NCBI GenBank assembly: GCA_032716605.1
Contig: CM064523.1
Coordinates: 39,515,026-39,579,025 of the forward strand
DNA length: 64,000 bases
Direction: 5' to 3'
DNA from: Paralithodes platypus
Lineage: Eukaryota > Arthropoda > Malacostraca > Decapoda > Lithodidae
The first letter of the stretch is position 1. Each line of letters begins with the position of its first letter. This document shows, piece after piece, positions 22,930 to 33,050 of the stretch. The position numbers and the translations under genes were made by a program. The notes below the pieces were generated by a model that made no database searches, was not told where the DNA came from, and was given only the letters and a program-made list of their open reading frames with translations.

Positions 22930-24529
22930 GAGGGAAGGCAGCCATGTTGCATCTGGGTGAATAGGCTGCCATTTAAGTATCCTGCTCTCCTTCCGGAGAT
23001 GTATTGTGTATGGAAGAGAGGTAAATATTAATATGTTTGATTATAGGTTGTAATTTATATTGGTATTGTGTTTTTAGTACATGAGGTATGTTAATATGAA
23101 GTGTATGTGGTGGTACAATAATTTTTGCTTAGCCTATCTGGTCTGGGATATTAAATTGATCATATTTCTAGTTTTATTATAAGTATTTCTTTATTAACTA
23201 GTGATGCCCTGTATATTTATCATTTTTAGGTACTATTTGGGTTAGCCTATTAATCTTTTTTTTTTTTCTTAGTTTCATAATTCTGTATAGCCAAATAATC
23301 AGGTTTAGTATTACTTGTTATTGCCTATCCATTTTTGACCATTTTCATAATATAGTACTGCATAATGTAACATAATTATATTCTGACTGCTATTGTCTAT
23401 TAATGTTTGCCCATTTTCATAACGATGCATAGCCAAGTATTATTTATTGTTTTTCTGTTTTCTTTTTTGTTATGAGGCTTATTTATAGTACTTATTATTG
23501 GTGGAGTATCCCTGCAATGTTGCTGTTAATACTGTGCCGAGTGTTTCTTTTGGGGTATGTGTGGTCAGTCATTGAGCCCTTAGACTATTTTTGTTTTGGT
23601 TGTAGGATAGCTAGTTATTATGATTACATGTATTTAAGTGGGATCCGGCCTGGGGGAGTAAGCCAGGAGTGGATCCAGCCGGTCAGGAGGTAGCCCACCG
23701 TCGGTGTAACCCGAGACTACCGACCTTCCTGTTTGGGGGACAGATGTGCAGATCCAGGAGTAAGCTAGGTTCTGAAGCTCCTCGAGTACAATGGACACTC
23801 AGTATTCCCGTATCTGACCACAGGTGGAGGGTAGCTATAAGTGTTTTATTTCAGTATCTCGCGTTCCTTTGAGTACGCGCCACTTATGAACTTTGGAAAC
23901 GGAAAACTGGTATAATTTGTGCGAGAACTTCCATTACTGTGTTGCTGAACAATTTGGGAGTCTAACACATCACATGCTAACTATTATCCTTAAGTATTGC
24001 TTGAAAATGTCCATTCTAATTGCAGGTATTAGGTATTACAGTGTACATTATTCTTAAGGTCAAGGCCCGTAGTTCCGTTTATATCTTTGGAAGAGAGGGA
24101 ATAATCATGTTTTATAAACTATTTGTCCTCATGTATTGATCTCAATTAATATTATATGTACCACTCACCCCTAAAGGTGTCTTTTATTTTTAACCTTGAT
24201 GAACTGGGCGAGATATCGTGATTTTAAGCTGACTTAATCTAATTCCATGTGATAGATCCAGGGGCAGACACTGTGGGGGGGAGCCATATACGGAAGGGCT
24301 TGGGTTGATAAGAGGGAACCTTCCTATTATTTGTTTTGCCCGCTACCACTTTACGTCAATATATCCGAAGAGACCGCTGATAGGTGGTTCTAATCAATCT
24401 GAGACCCGACAAGTCCAAAGGTTGTTGTGCCGACCCTTACTTCATTTAACCCCCGCCCCTACAAGGCAGCGGCTTTGTAGATACATACATTTATGATTCC
24501 GATGTTTGAAACTTTGGGTTCCTTGGTAG

Positions 24530-24958
24530 TAGTAGGGTCATTTGCTTGGAATCCGTGACCATTTTGTTCCTACCTTTTTCTCTCGATGGATTTGACAACC
24601 TGAACCATTTTAAAGGAAAATTAGCTCCTATGCCCCTCTGAAAAATGACGGCTAACTCTGCTAGAGCCCAATATTCAAAATGGCCACCAACGCCCTCTTG
24701 AAAAACATGAAATGTAATATCTCTGGCATCAGATGAGCTACAAGGACGAATGAGGTGTCCTTTTTCACTAATTCTGGCATTACAAATCCACTGGAATGGG
24801 TATTGTATTGTATATTGTATTGTTATTGTATTGTATTATACTAATTGTACATACTAATCTGCCACTTCACTGTCACTACATGATTCACTGTATGAGCCAC
24901 TATCAGAATCACTGTCCTCACTTTCGCTGCTATCATCACTGTTGTTCTCTGCCTGCGG
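24530..24958 (+). repeat. Left terminal inverted repeat (429 bp)
   Basis: Reverse complement of 27366-27798 with few differences. It includes an (ATTGT)n-like simple repeat around 24800-24850 and the minus-strand coding tail to the stop near 24854. Confidence 0.9.
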
Positions 24959-27290
24959 ATTTGTAGGTAGTGGTATGGATGGGGGAAGTGGGGGCTGGGT
25001 TGAACGGACAGGCAGACATAGGCCATTTACAAGATGCCATCCATGGCGGATCGGTGAAGGGTGACTTTGGAGCTGGTAATGCTTTTGCAAATATGCAAGA
25101 TAGTTTGCACGCTCCAAGTGTGGACGGAGACTGTCCAAGTCAGGCCAAGTCGGATTGTGCTTTTTTTCTTCTGAGCTCTCCACTTCCTGCCCTCGCATCT
25201 CCCAGGGTCTTGCTTTTGGTATCACCATAGACATATCGAATGACAAACCGCTCCAAATCACTGATGACCTGTTCTGTGACTAGGAGCTGTGTTCCACATG
25301 CTGCTAGCAGGTCGTGTGCCTCTTTAGATTTCTCCAGACGATCTGCGATGAGCTTCTTGCTTGCTCCATAGAAGCCAGAGTTGTGGTCACACCCAGTGAG
25401 GACATGAAGTGGTATGATAGATGCAGCCATTGCCTCACTGCACAAACATCGGGCATCGATAAGCTGACGTTTGCGTTTCACACACAGGATTCCTGTTGTC
25501 TTCTGAGCAACATATGCCGCTTGCACGTAGTTGTCTGTGTCGTCTGTGTCAAGAACGACAGCTGCTGTGTAGCTGTCTGACCGGAGCACACTATATATGG
25601 TGAGCATTGCCGTTTCTCCCTCTGCATGGGAGTATGTGAGCTCTGGCACAAGCTTGCCTGTGGTGAGATTCTTTGCAGTGCTGCCAACTACACAGTAGAT
25701 GATCTCAGTGCTAGTTGTTGCTGCTGTTCTCTGGCATTCTGTTTGAAGAAATGCCTGAAGGCGGATTTTGTTGTCAGGTTTACCCAGGAGAGCATGGAAA
25801 ACTTTACTAGAAGGAAATTTATCTTCTGTCTTCATGAAGACATTGCTGATTGGCATTTTTTTTTGGCGCAGTATTCTCTCACTGTCCTTGATCGTGTAAT
25901 TCTGACCATATGAATCATTGACGCAAATGATGCGCTCAGCATGCTTGTGTCTCGTTAGAACGAAGTGCACCAACTTCTCTGCATAATCTCCCCAGGTATA
26001 CTTGGTACCGTCTCCCTTCTCTCTGTCTTCAATGGTAGGAGTTGTTAGGCGCCAGATGAGGCCCATATCAATAATAGACGTGTATACATCAGGCTCTGGA
26101 ATAACAGTCATAGTTAGTTTTTGTTGAAGCTTGCTTTTCTGTGCCATACGGATGGTTCCATTCACGTTGAAGATGGAAAGGCATTCGGCTGTAACACGAT
26201 GCTGCAGGACTTCTTGAAGTTTGAGGGCACCACTCGTTTCAACCAGTCCGAGAACAGAGGCCAAAGCATTACGCTCCATTTCCTCAGTCTTTCCCTTCAG
26301 GTTCTCACCATCTGCTTTCTTCAATTCCTGAGTTGAAAAGTTCAAACGCTTGCTACGGGGAACTCTGTCATTGAGAGACTTGGTCTTGGAATACACTCTC
26401 ATTCAAGAACTGCTTCAGTTTGCTTGTGCCATCCTCCTTTGCCGATTTCAAGTCGGCAGCGAGAGCGTCTGAGGCTGGGATTCCTGACTGTAGGGATCGA
26501 AGTGTCTTGTTTGTATGGTCAAATGGATCACACTTGAATTCAGTGAGACATGCGAATATGATGAAAGAAGAGAGCTTGGGCCTCTCGGAGGTTTACACGC
26601 TGCAGATGTTGAGTGCTTTCATCTGAAAGGGGCTTGTGGTCGCTTACATATTTGCGCCAGCACGCACGATGGTAGCGGATTTCAAACCCAAATGCTGTTT
26701 GACTATCTGGGATGGATGCAATCAGAGTGTCAAGTCTCAATCTCATGACCTCATCTTCCAGACGGACAGTATGTAACTTGAATTTAGTCCAGGCATCTAC
26801 TGTTGATAGGAGTAAAATCTGCTTGTCATGATCACTACTCTTGTATGCCCCTTTCATGCACCACACACATAGAGTCTTATCGTGAAGGACACCCATACTG
26901 GAGCGGAGCCTTTTAGGTGCACTGGCCTCTGGGGATGGGTCTTGTTGATCTGATGCTTCATCTCTTTCAAGACGTTCCTCGGATTTGTGTTTGCATTTTT
27001 CGGCTTGAGAGAGCTTGCGCTTGCTGGATAATGATGCGTAACAAGTGCTATGCATGTGGTGACCCTTTGGTCCCTTCTCCCAATCCACATTTTCATGTAT
27101 ATGTTGAAACTTATCAAGTTCTTTCCATTGTAAAGACTTTTCCCGGATGGATTCCCACTTCTCAGGTGTAATGTTTTCCAAACGATCATCTGCGGTACAT
27201 CGCTTACCACAGAGTAAAATGCACTCGTATTCATTTAATGTCTTGTCTGGTAACTCTTCACTCTCTTCTATTATCCATTATTTTGGTCAC
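24854..27290 (-). pseudogene. Transposon gene: Cys/His N-terminus, PIN/FEN-like nuclease core
   Basis: Four minus-strand frames line up as one protein. Part 1 (27282-26535) has CILLCGKRC, KWESIREKS, GPKGHHMHSTCY, CVWCMKG and IRYHRACWRKYV, likely zinc-binding. Part 2 is a short bridging frame (26541-26400). Part 3 (26402-25180) has HAEGETAM, VVLDTDDTDNYV and VLTGCDHNSGFYGASKK, which recall the acidic-residue and GCDxxxG motifs of FEN/XPG-type PIN nucleases. Part 4 (25261-24854) has HLERANYLAYLQ, GWHLVNGLCLPV and a Ser/Asp/Glu tail. Frames change at about 26535, 26400 and 25200, so this copy is broken. I recognise a multicopy metazoan family of uncharacterised proteins with the same layout, but its biochemical role is unknown to me. 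Nuclease activity is inference. Confidence 0.65.
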
Positions 27291-27365
27291 TTCACAAGTC
27301 GGCGATTTTCATCAGATGGGCATGCGATCCATCTGAAACAGTAAAAAAGTAATATTAGATATACA

Positions 27366-27798
27366 CCGCAGGCAGAGAAAAACAGTGATGATAGCAGCGA
27401 AAGTGAGGACAGTGATTCTGATAGTGGCTCATACAGTGAATCATGTAGTGACAGTGAAGTGGCAGATTAGTATGTACAATTAATATAATACAATACAATA
27501 ACAATACAATAACAATACAATACAATAACCATTCCAGTGAATTTATAATGCCAGAATTAGTGAAAAAGGACACCTCATTCGTCCTTGTAGCTCATCTGAT
27601 GCCAGAGATATTACATTTCATGTTTTTCAAGATGGCGTTGGCGGCCATTTTGAATATTGGGCTCTAGCAGAGTTAGCCGTAATTTTTCAGAGGGGCATAG
27701 GAGCTAATTTTCCTTTAAAATGGTTCAGGTTGTCAAATCCATCGAGAGAAAAAGGTAGGAACAAAATGGTCACGGATTCCAAGCAAATGACCCTACTA
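27366..27798 (-). repeat. Right terminal inverted repeat (433 bp)
   Basis: Inverted copy of 24530-24958. On the plus strand it repeats the acidic C-terminal coding segment to its stop near 27469, unattached to a gene body. Confidence 0.9.
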
Positions 27799-27801
27799 TA
27801 G

Positions 27802-28157
27802 GGGGTCTTGTTGGTGGCTGAGGGGCTTGTTGTGGGTGGAGTTGTCCTGTTGGTGGCTTGGGCATAAGTAGTTTTGGCAAGTTGTCTTTCTTGATCGTCC
27901 ATTTCTTTTTCTTTGCTTTTAATTATTTCTCTCCTCTTGGCGCATTTCATAGCTAATGTAGAGTGCTCTTCCTGGCAATTACGCATGTTTTGTTGGTCGA
28001 ATTACATTGCCTCCAAGTGTGGTTTCTTTAGCTACACTTTGAGCAAATCTTGAAGTCTTGTGGTTTTCTAACTTGTAACACCTCATACATGTCTTGATGG
28101 GGATATATCTTTCCTGTTTAATTTGGTGATCTAGGATAGACAGGTAGAACAGTTTAA
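27802..28157 (-). pseudogene. LINE ORF1 zinc-knuckle region
   Basis: Minus-strand translation gives KLFYLSILDHQIKQERYIP, then Cys/His clusters: CMRCYKLENH, NHTWRQC, CVNCQEEHSTLAMKC. A KRREIIKSKEKEMDDQER helix and a Thr/Pro-rich stretch follow. This is the Gag-like knuckle region of Jockey-group ORF1. In-frame stops and shifts occur near 28030-28045. Confidence 0.75.
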
Positions 28158-29038
28158 CCCTTTCGCTGCGGGTGACGTTCTGGAACGTCCTGGCAAGTTA
28201 CAGCAAATTCCAGGCTTTAAACCCATCAGACCCGGAAGCACTCTGAGGCACCCATAAAAAACACCCCCCGAGCTACCCGGAAGGGCTCTGAGGCACTCAT
28301 GAGCTTATAGCCTGTGAGCTTGGTGTGCGAGGCGTCCGTCTGACGCATGTAAACAACAGCCGGCTCGACCGACGCCGCGCATCTCCGACCACAAGAAGGA
28401 GTGCGTCGCTTGTTCGTGTGTGCCTGTATGTTATTGTTAAGTATCGAAAAGTAGTGTAAAGTGGCTGTTTTTGCCATAAAGTTATCTCCAATGAAATCAT
28501 CATCACAACTGAACCAGTTGACTTACAGAGCTCTACTTAATGCCATTCTACAGGTACGAAACACATCTACGTTTGGGGATGTGTGGGAATGCGGAAGCAA
28601 GCAAAATAACAAAGATGCGGTAGCCTAGGCGTAGACGTTTTTCGGCCCAAACCCCCGGATTTCGGGGAATATATATGGAATACATAGCCGGGGGTGAAGG
28701 GTTTAAAAGCCTGTAAAAACCGTAAAAATCGAGTGTCAGTGGGCGGGAGTGTGAGGGGCCCACCGAGCGGCTCACTGAGGTTGACTGTGTCTCACGCGGG
28801 TCTCTCTCTGTGTCTCCCAACAGTGTAGCCAAGCGAGCGAGTGTTACATAATAGCGGGTTTCACTGGCACCACTGCGGGTGAACCAGACCACGTACGGGG
28901 CCCGTTCTGGTGTCATTTTGAAGCTATTCTCGCCTAGTTTTCGGCATAATACACTTCATTTAATGCAGATGCTTGATTTATCATTCAAGAGTGCCTGAAT
29001 ATGCCCTAAATAGCCCAAACATGGCCGCAGCCAATGGG
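28158..29038. mobile_element. piggyBac-like MITE flanked by TTAA
   Basis: TTAA at 28154-28157 and 29039-29042 flank inverted ends CCCTTTCGCTGCGG and CCCATTGGCTGCGG. Excising it with one TTAA restores the LINE reading frame (GGC ATT AAA CTG). The 881-bp interior has no transposase. It has some GC-rich palindromic patches, for example around 28640-28690 (CCCCCGG, CCGGGGG). Confidence 0.8.
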
Positions 29039-29042
29039 TTAA

Positions 29043-29486
29043 TGCCTGTTGTCTTAGCTTGTTGAGCCATTGAGTCATCTTCGAATTCAATTTTGATGGT
29101 GTTTGTTTTTCTTGCTCTGTTGGGAAATTTGACGACATGGAGGATCTTGGCCCATGGTGCATTTTTGGACTCTATTTCCTTTTTGATTGCTTCTTGATCA
29201 TTGACGTAGGCTAGGTCGTCTAGTACGGTGCAGATGATGCTTTGTTTGCATCTTAGTTCAAGGGGGATTACTGGGGAGAATCTGTTTACTTTAAGTGTTT
29301 TGATGCAGTCTGCTTTGAAAATTTGTTTTATGTCCTCTACATTTTTTGTTGTTAGGACAAGCCCTCCTATTGCTTCTTTTACTGTGGTGACGGAGATGGC
29401 TGCATAACTTGTGCAAGGAGTTGTATAAGTTTTCCTTTGGTTGCCCTGTCCCCAGGGGAGTGATGTTTGATTTTTATCCTTCCCAT
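29043..29486 (-). pseudogene. LINE ORF1 N-terminal part
   Basis: ATG at 29486 on the minus strand gives MGRIKIKHHSPGDRATKGKL and after a one-base shift near 29410 continues AISVTTVKEAIGGLVL, then VNRFSPVIPLELRCKQ, WAKILHVVKFPNRARK and IKIEFEDDSMAQQAKTTG. The last blocks are in the style of the RRM-like RNA-binding part of Jockey ORF1 proteins. Broken by the shift and by the MITE. Confidence 0.65.
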
Positions 29487-30020
29487 TCTGTCATTCTTTG
29501 GTCCTCCTTGGGTGTAGTGGTAGCTGAAAGAATATTATGAGGGTGGAGAGGAAATGAAAAAGGGGAAAGTGAATATGATGAAGTTCATTGATAGTTATTC
29601 TTGGTTACTGAAATAGGTTGATGAAAATTCTTATTGAAAGGGGGGTAGTGTTAGCTTATTATTGGCAATTTATGGGGAGGATATGAGGATGACTCCTTTA
29701 TGAGGGAGTATTTAGTATTTGCAGTGGACTTAGCTAATTATATTAGCAAATGGTTGTTTAGTAATTGTTGAAGGACTTTCTTTTAGCTAATTATATTAGC
29801 AAATGGTTGTTTAGTAATTGTTGAGGGACTTTCTACGTTAAGTAAAGGGAGTTCTTGAAGCAAAATTGGTGGATATATAAAATTGAGGATTGGTTGTTTG
29901 TAGACACACACTAGCTGCCTATATCATCAGACCTAGTCAGAGGGAGTGTCCATATTTCTTCTGAAGATAAAAGGATTCCTTCTGAAATTCTGTGATCTTC
30001 CCTTTTGGGTAGCCTGCCCT
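29487..30020. other. No gene seen; includes a 53-bp tandem duplication
   Basis: Possibly the 5' UTR of the LINE whose ORF1 starts at 29486 (minus). Positions 29731-29783 and 29784-29834 are a near-perfect direct repeat (TAGCTAATTATATTAGCAAA...). Confidence 0.5.
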
Positions 30021-30644
30021 AAAGCATGGTTCACACATAGACGAGTCGGTGCCCGAGTCCAATACGAGTGATGAAATTTTACTATTCGGCAATGACTATC
30101 AATACTCTGCAACACTCGTGTAAACTCGTGTTACACTCGTGTATACTCTTCGTGTATCGGGGTGTGTCCTGGGTACTCGCCACGTGGCCCAAAATTGTCA
30201 TACATATATGAAATTTCTTGTCCCCGTCACGAGTCCGAAGGACATACGTGTAGACTCGTGTTGACTCTTGTTGAACTCTGCATAACTCTTTGCGACTCGT
30301 TTTGACTCTTGTCACACTCTTGGGTGAATCAGGCACCTGCACAATGGGGGCCACACTTGGGAGCACTCATTGTGACTCTTGTTCCACTCTTGTTGACTCG
30401 TACCGACTCTTTGTTTTCGTACCCTGGAATTTGACCGTTATTTTTCAAATTTATGTCACTCGTGATGACTCTCCGTTACTCGTGCGGACTCTTGAATGAA
30501 TCGTATTGACTCGCGTTACACTTGTGTTGACTCTCGATCGGTTACTATTCGTGTAGTAATCGGCCTCCAGCAACGCCGATAATCGACGAGTGTCACTCGT
30601 GTTGAACTCGGGCACCGACTCGTCTATGTGTGAACCATGCTTTA
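30021..30644. mobile_element. MITE with 39-bp perfect TIRs and internal ACTCGTGTT arrays
   Basis: The first 39 bases (TAAAGCATGGTTCACACATA...) recur as an exact reverse complement ending at 30644; similarity goes on to about 52 bases. The 520-bp interior is packed with variants of ACTCGTGTT and ACTCTTGTTG, on both strands. No coding sequence. The target duplication is uncertain. Confidence 0.8.
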
Positions 30645-30879
30645 CACTAACCAGCTTTGTGCCTACCCTTACCAATTCCCCGCTCCACCTCTGCTAAGAG
30701 GGCCCCCTGAGAAAGCCGCGGGGTTCGGTTTGGGTACTATGGCAGGGACTCTATGGCTAGTGTGTCTACAGAAAACCTTATCTTAGTTTAGTACAAAATT
30801 AATGGGAAACACGATTTATTGGAAGTGATTATTGTTGTCATGGGGAGGAAGACGATGGTCGATGGAAGTTATTCCATGT

Positions 30880-31210
30880 CGACCAATCAGAGATCAGAGG
30901 GCACGTTGAAGAGAGTTGGTTGTAGGGAGAGTCGGAGCGTCCAATCAGCTACCACCTTTCCTGTGACGTCATCAGGGCGCTCCTTGAAGATGGGTCTGGG
31001 GTGTGGATTTCCTGGACCATTCAGCTTCGGGGATTATCATCAGAGGTTCTGAATGATAAAAGCTTGATGTTCGTGGAGGATCAGAGAGCCGTGACATCAT
31101 ATGAGATTGAACGTCGTCGGCCAATCAGCTGGCAGCTCATCGTTGGCTCCGCCCCTTCCATATATACCCGCCCGTCACATCAGCGAGTACGCTGATTGGC
31201 TGAGCCGAGC
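30880..31210 (+). promoter_or_regulatory. Candidate RNA polymerase II promoter cluster
   Basis: Within 330 bases there are four CCAAT boxes (CCAATCAG at about 30889, 30941 and 31121; the inverse ATTGGCTGA at about 31195), a perfect CRE TGACGTCA at 30964-30971, a GC box (CTCCGCCCC, about 31147) and a TATA-like CATATATACC at about 31158. No recognisable downstream gene follows; a SINE begins at 31285. It may be a host promoter remnant or the promoter part of an unrecognised LTR. Confidence 0.4.
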
Positions 31211-31284
31211 GGACTGGGATAGCTTCTCTAGGGCGGCTGTTTTGCTCAACTTCTTTATATTTAACTTGCTTCCTCTCTTCATAA

Positions 31285-31560
31285 TTTTTTTTTTTTTTTT
31301 ATTAATCTCACCACCACACCCCCAATGAAATTAATTAAAGTATATATGATCCACCGGGATTCGAACCCGGGTTATCACACACATATTTTTGCCACCTTAA
31401 CCATTACACCACCAGGACGGTTAAAAGGTTTATGCACACGCCTACAACTTATTATCCATTCTCGAATACTGGATATTAATCTAATCATGTTCATATTCCC
31501 AACCGCACTATGGTAGCCTACTGTTTAAGTGAGAGGAAAGAATATTCATGGGGCACAGAT
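31285..31560 (-). mobile_element. tRNA-derived SINE, family A-like, copy 3
   Basis: On the minus strand: a 5' block, then tRNA-like TGGTGTAATGGTTAAGGTGG (A box) and CCCGGGTTCGAATCCCGG (B box, about 31352-31369), a short GGGGGTGTGGTGGTGAG block and a poly-A tail (T16 at 31285-31300). The block before the tRNA part follows the family-A order (GTTGGGA..., GATTAATATCCAGTATTCGA, AACC) with many differences, so it is a related subfamily. Confidence 0.75.
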
Positions 31561-31642
31561 CATATAGACCGGCCTCTCGAAGAAATATCCCTAAACCTAC
31601 TAATAATATTATTTTTTTTATTAATCTCACCACCACACCCCC

Positions 31643-32407
31643 TGGTGTGGTCTGGTAAATGAGTTTGGAACAGTGTGCGAAAAACGGAATTTGAAGGTAA
31701 ATACGGGGAAGAGCAAGGTTATGGTCTTCGAAAGGGGTGAAGTCACAGAGTGTGAGGTGAAGCTGAACGGTCAGGCTATGGAGATCGTCAACTCTTTTAA
31801 GTATCTGGGCAGTGTGTTGAGTAAAGATGGGACTATGGATGAAGAGGTGCGGGAGAGGGTACAACAGGGGAAGAGGGTTGTAGGAACGCTAAAAGCAGTA
31901 ACAAGAAATAGGGTGGTCAGTATGGAAGTGAAGAAGTCCTTGCATGACAGTGTGGTAATCCCGACACTGACTTACGGAAGCGAAGCATGGACGTTGGTTG
32001 AGAGACTCAGACCAAGAGTGAGAGCAGTGGAAATGAATTACTTAAGGAGTGCGTGCGGAGTTACATGGAGGGATAGACAGACTAATGAGGAAGTAAGAAG
32101 GAGGTGTGGTGTGGAGGTAGATGTGCTGGAAAGTGTGAAAAGGAACAACTTGAGATGGTTCGGCCATATGGAACGTATGGAAAGCGAGAGAATGACTAAG
32201 AGGGTGTACGAGAGCGAGGTGGAGGGACAGAGGGGGAGAGGTAGACCGAATATGAGGTGGAAGGATGGAGTGAGGAACTACATGAACGAAGGCGGTGCTG
32301 GTTGGGGGGAGGGGCGTCGACTGACTGGGGATAGAGGTGCATGGGGGCGGTTCGTTCGTGGCCACCCCTTCGGGGATCACGGCGTCAGGCAATAGATAGA
32401 TAGATAG
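31643..32407 (+). mobile_element. RTE-type LINE, 5'-truncated
   Basis: Flanked by a 14-bp direct repeat (ACCACCACACCCCC at 31629-31642 and 32408-32421). Ends in a short (ATAG)n tail at about 32392-32407, as RTE elements do. Confidence 0.85.
31673..32395 (+). pseudogene. RTE reverse transcriptase C-terminal region
   Basis: The 240-codon frame begins after the catalytic YxDD, at LKVNTGKSKVMVFERG, and has FKYLGSVLSKDGTMDEEV, YGSEAWTLVERLRPRVRAVEMN and GRGRPNMRWKDGVRNYM, the standard C-terminal blocks of RTE polymerases. It is open to its natural stop. Only the 5' side is lost, so the copy is a dead insertion rather than an expressed gene. Confidence 0.88.
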
Positions 32408-32435
32408 ACCACCACACCCCCAATGAAATTAAATA

Positions 32436-33050
32436 CAGTAAAATCCTAGCATTGTTCAATCAGCGTGCAGTTAGGCGGGTCGAGGCGCCTTGGAAAACTC
32501 CTCCCTCATCAAAGGTAATGATGTGCTCTGATTGGCTGTGAGGTTTGCAAAGCCACACCTCTTGTCAACCTTCCCAAAATACACGCTTCCTCGACTGATT
32601 CTCACTGTTTATAACTCGTTGCTGATTGGCTGGGAAATTTGGTACCATAATTATTATTATTATTATTATTCTTAATTAATGTTATTTTTGTATTATTATT
32701 ATTATTTAAATGTAAATCCCATAACAAAATATAATAAACATACAGCCAGTTCATGAACTGTCCCCCAAGCAGGTTTCCGGATAGTATAGTTAACTTCACA
32801 CATTTTCCGCTCACGAGAGATAGGGACAGTGATAGAAGAGGATGATGTTGTACTTAGTGTGTGGATCCTGGTTGTACTATTCTTGACGCTGTTTATAATT
32901 AATGGTCCAGATTATGTGGAATTTCCTAATGAAGGTTGTAGCATGATAGCTTCATCACTATATCATTATATTAACAGAAACCTTATCTGTGAAGATATTG
33001 TTTTCACTTGGGTACATCCTAATATCAGCCACATACTAATGCCTGAACAA
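32436..33050. other. No gene recognised; (ATT)n and CCAAT motifs
   Basis: Contains inverted CCAAT motifs (GATTGGCTG at about 32531 and 32623) and (ATT)n-type repeats near 32645-32705. No coding motif is seen. Confidence 0.4.

Larger units (their letters stand above)
10535..24463 (+). mobile_element. Ty3/gypsy element A, degenerate, with nested insertions
   Basis: Homologous repeats at 10535-12677 and 20936-24463 flank a plus-strand gag, protease, RT, RNase H, integrase series in the conventional gypsy order. Insertions add to its length: SINE A at 12277-12558, a LINE-X fragment at 17347-18424, a foreign solo LTR at 19068-20891 and a CR1-like LINE at 21221-22922. Each coding domain carries at least one frameshift or deletion. 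The LTR outer ends and any target duplication could not be fixed exactly. Confidence 0.8.
20936..24463 (+). repeat. Right LTR of gypsy A, interrupted by a CR1-like LINE
   Basis: Homologous to 10535-12677 on both sides of the LINE at 21221-22922 (21220 GGTGAGGTAA resumes at TAACCACGAGGG near 22924). A purine-rich stretch (ACGAGAGGTGA) lies just before it at 20920-20930 and may be the polypurine tract. Confidence 0.75.
24530..27798 (-). mobile_element. 3.27-kb DNA transposon with 430-bp TIRs and nuclease-like gene
   Basis: The ends are inverted copies of each other starting TAGTAGGGTCATTTGCTTGG. Left arm 24530-24958, right arm 27366-27798, nearly identical. TAG at 24527-24529 is repeated at 27799-27801, giving a 3-bp target duplication. 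The flanks are one interrupted LINE ORF1. The single minus-strand gene carries PIN/FEN-type motifs, and no DDE/D transposase is visible. The terminal arms contain the 3' end of the coding region (acidic tail), so coding sequence is duplicated in the right arm. Confidence 0.8.
24464..29486 (-). mobile_element. Jockey-like LINE ORF1 region with two nested transposons
   Basis: Three separated minus-strand pieces (29486-29039, 28157-27802, 24529-24464) join into one LINE ORF1 sequence once the elements at 28158-29038 and 24530-27798 are removed. The joins keep frame (GGC ATT AAA CTG at the first; ACC CCC TAC CAA at the second). It ends at the gypsy A right LTR. No RT portion is left here. Confidence 0.75.
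31609..32435 (-). repeat. Second SINE tail, split by an RTE LINE
   Basis: 31609-31642 (T-run, TTAATCTCACCACCACACCC) and 32408-32435 (ACCACCACACCCCCAATGAA) together repeat the 3' tail of the SINE at 31285-31560. Confidence 0.7.

Noticed and set aside
29731..29834. 53-bp tandem duplication as a CRISPR-like or satellite array
   Set aside because: Only two units, no spacers, eukaryotic repeat context.
31337..31412. tRNA-like sequence with good A and B boxes
   Set aside because: It sits inside a SINE copy with flanking SINE blocks and a poly-A tail, so I do not call a tRNA gene.
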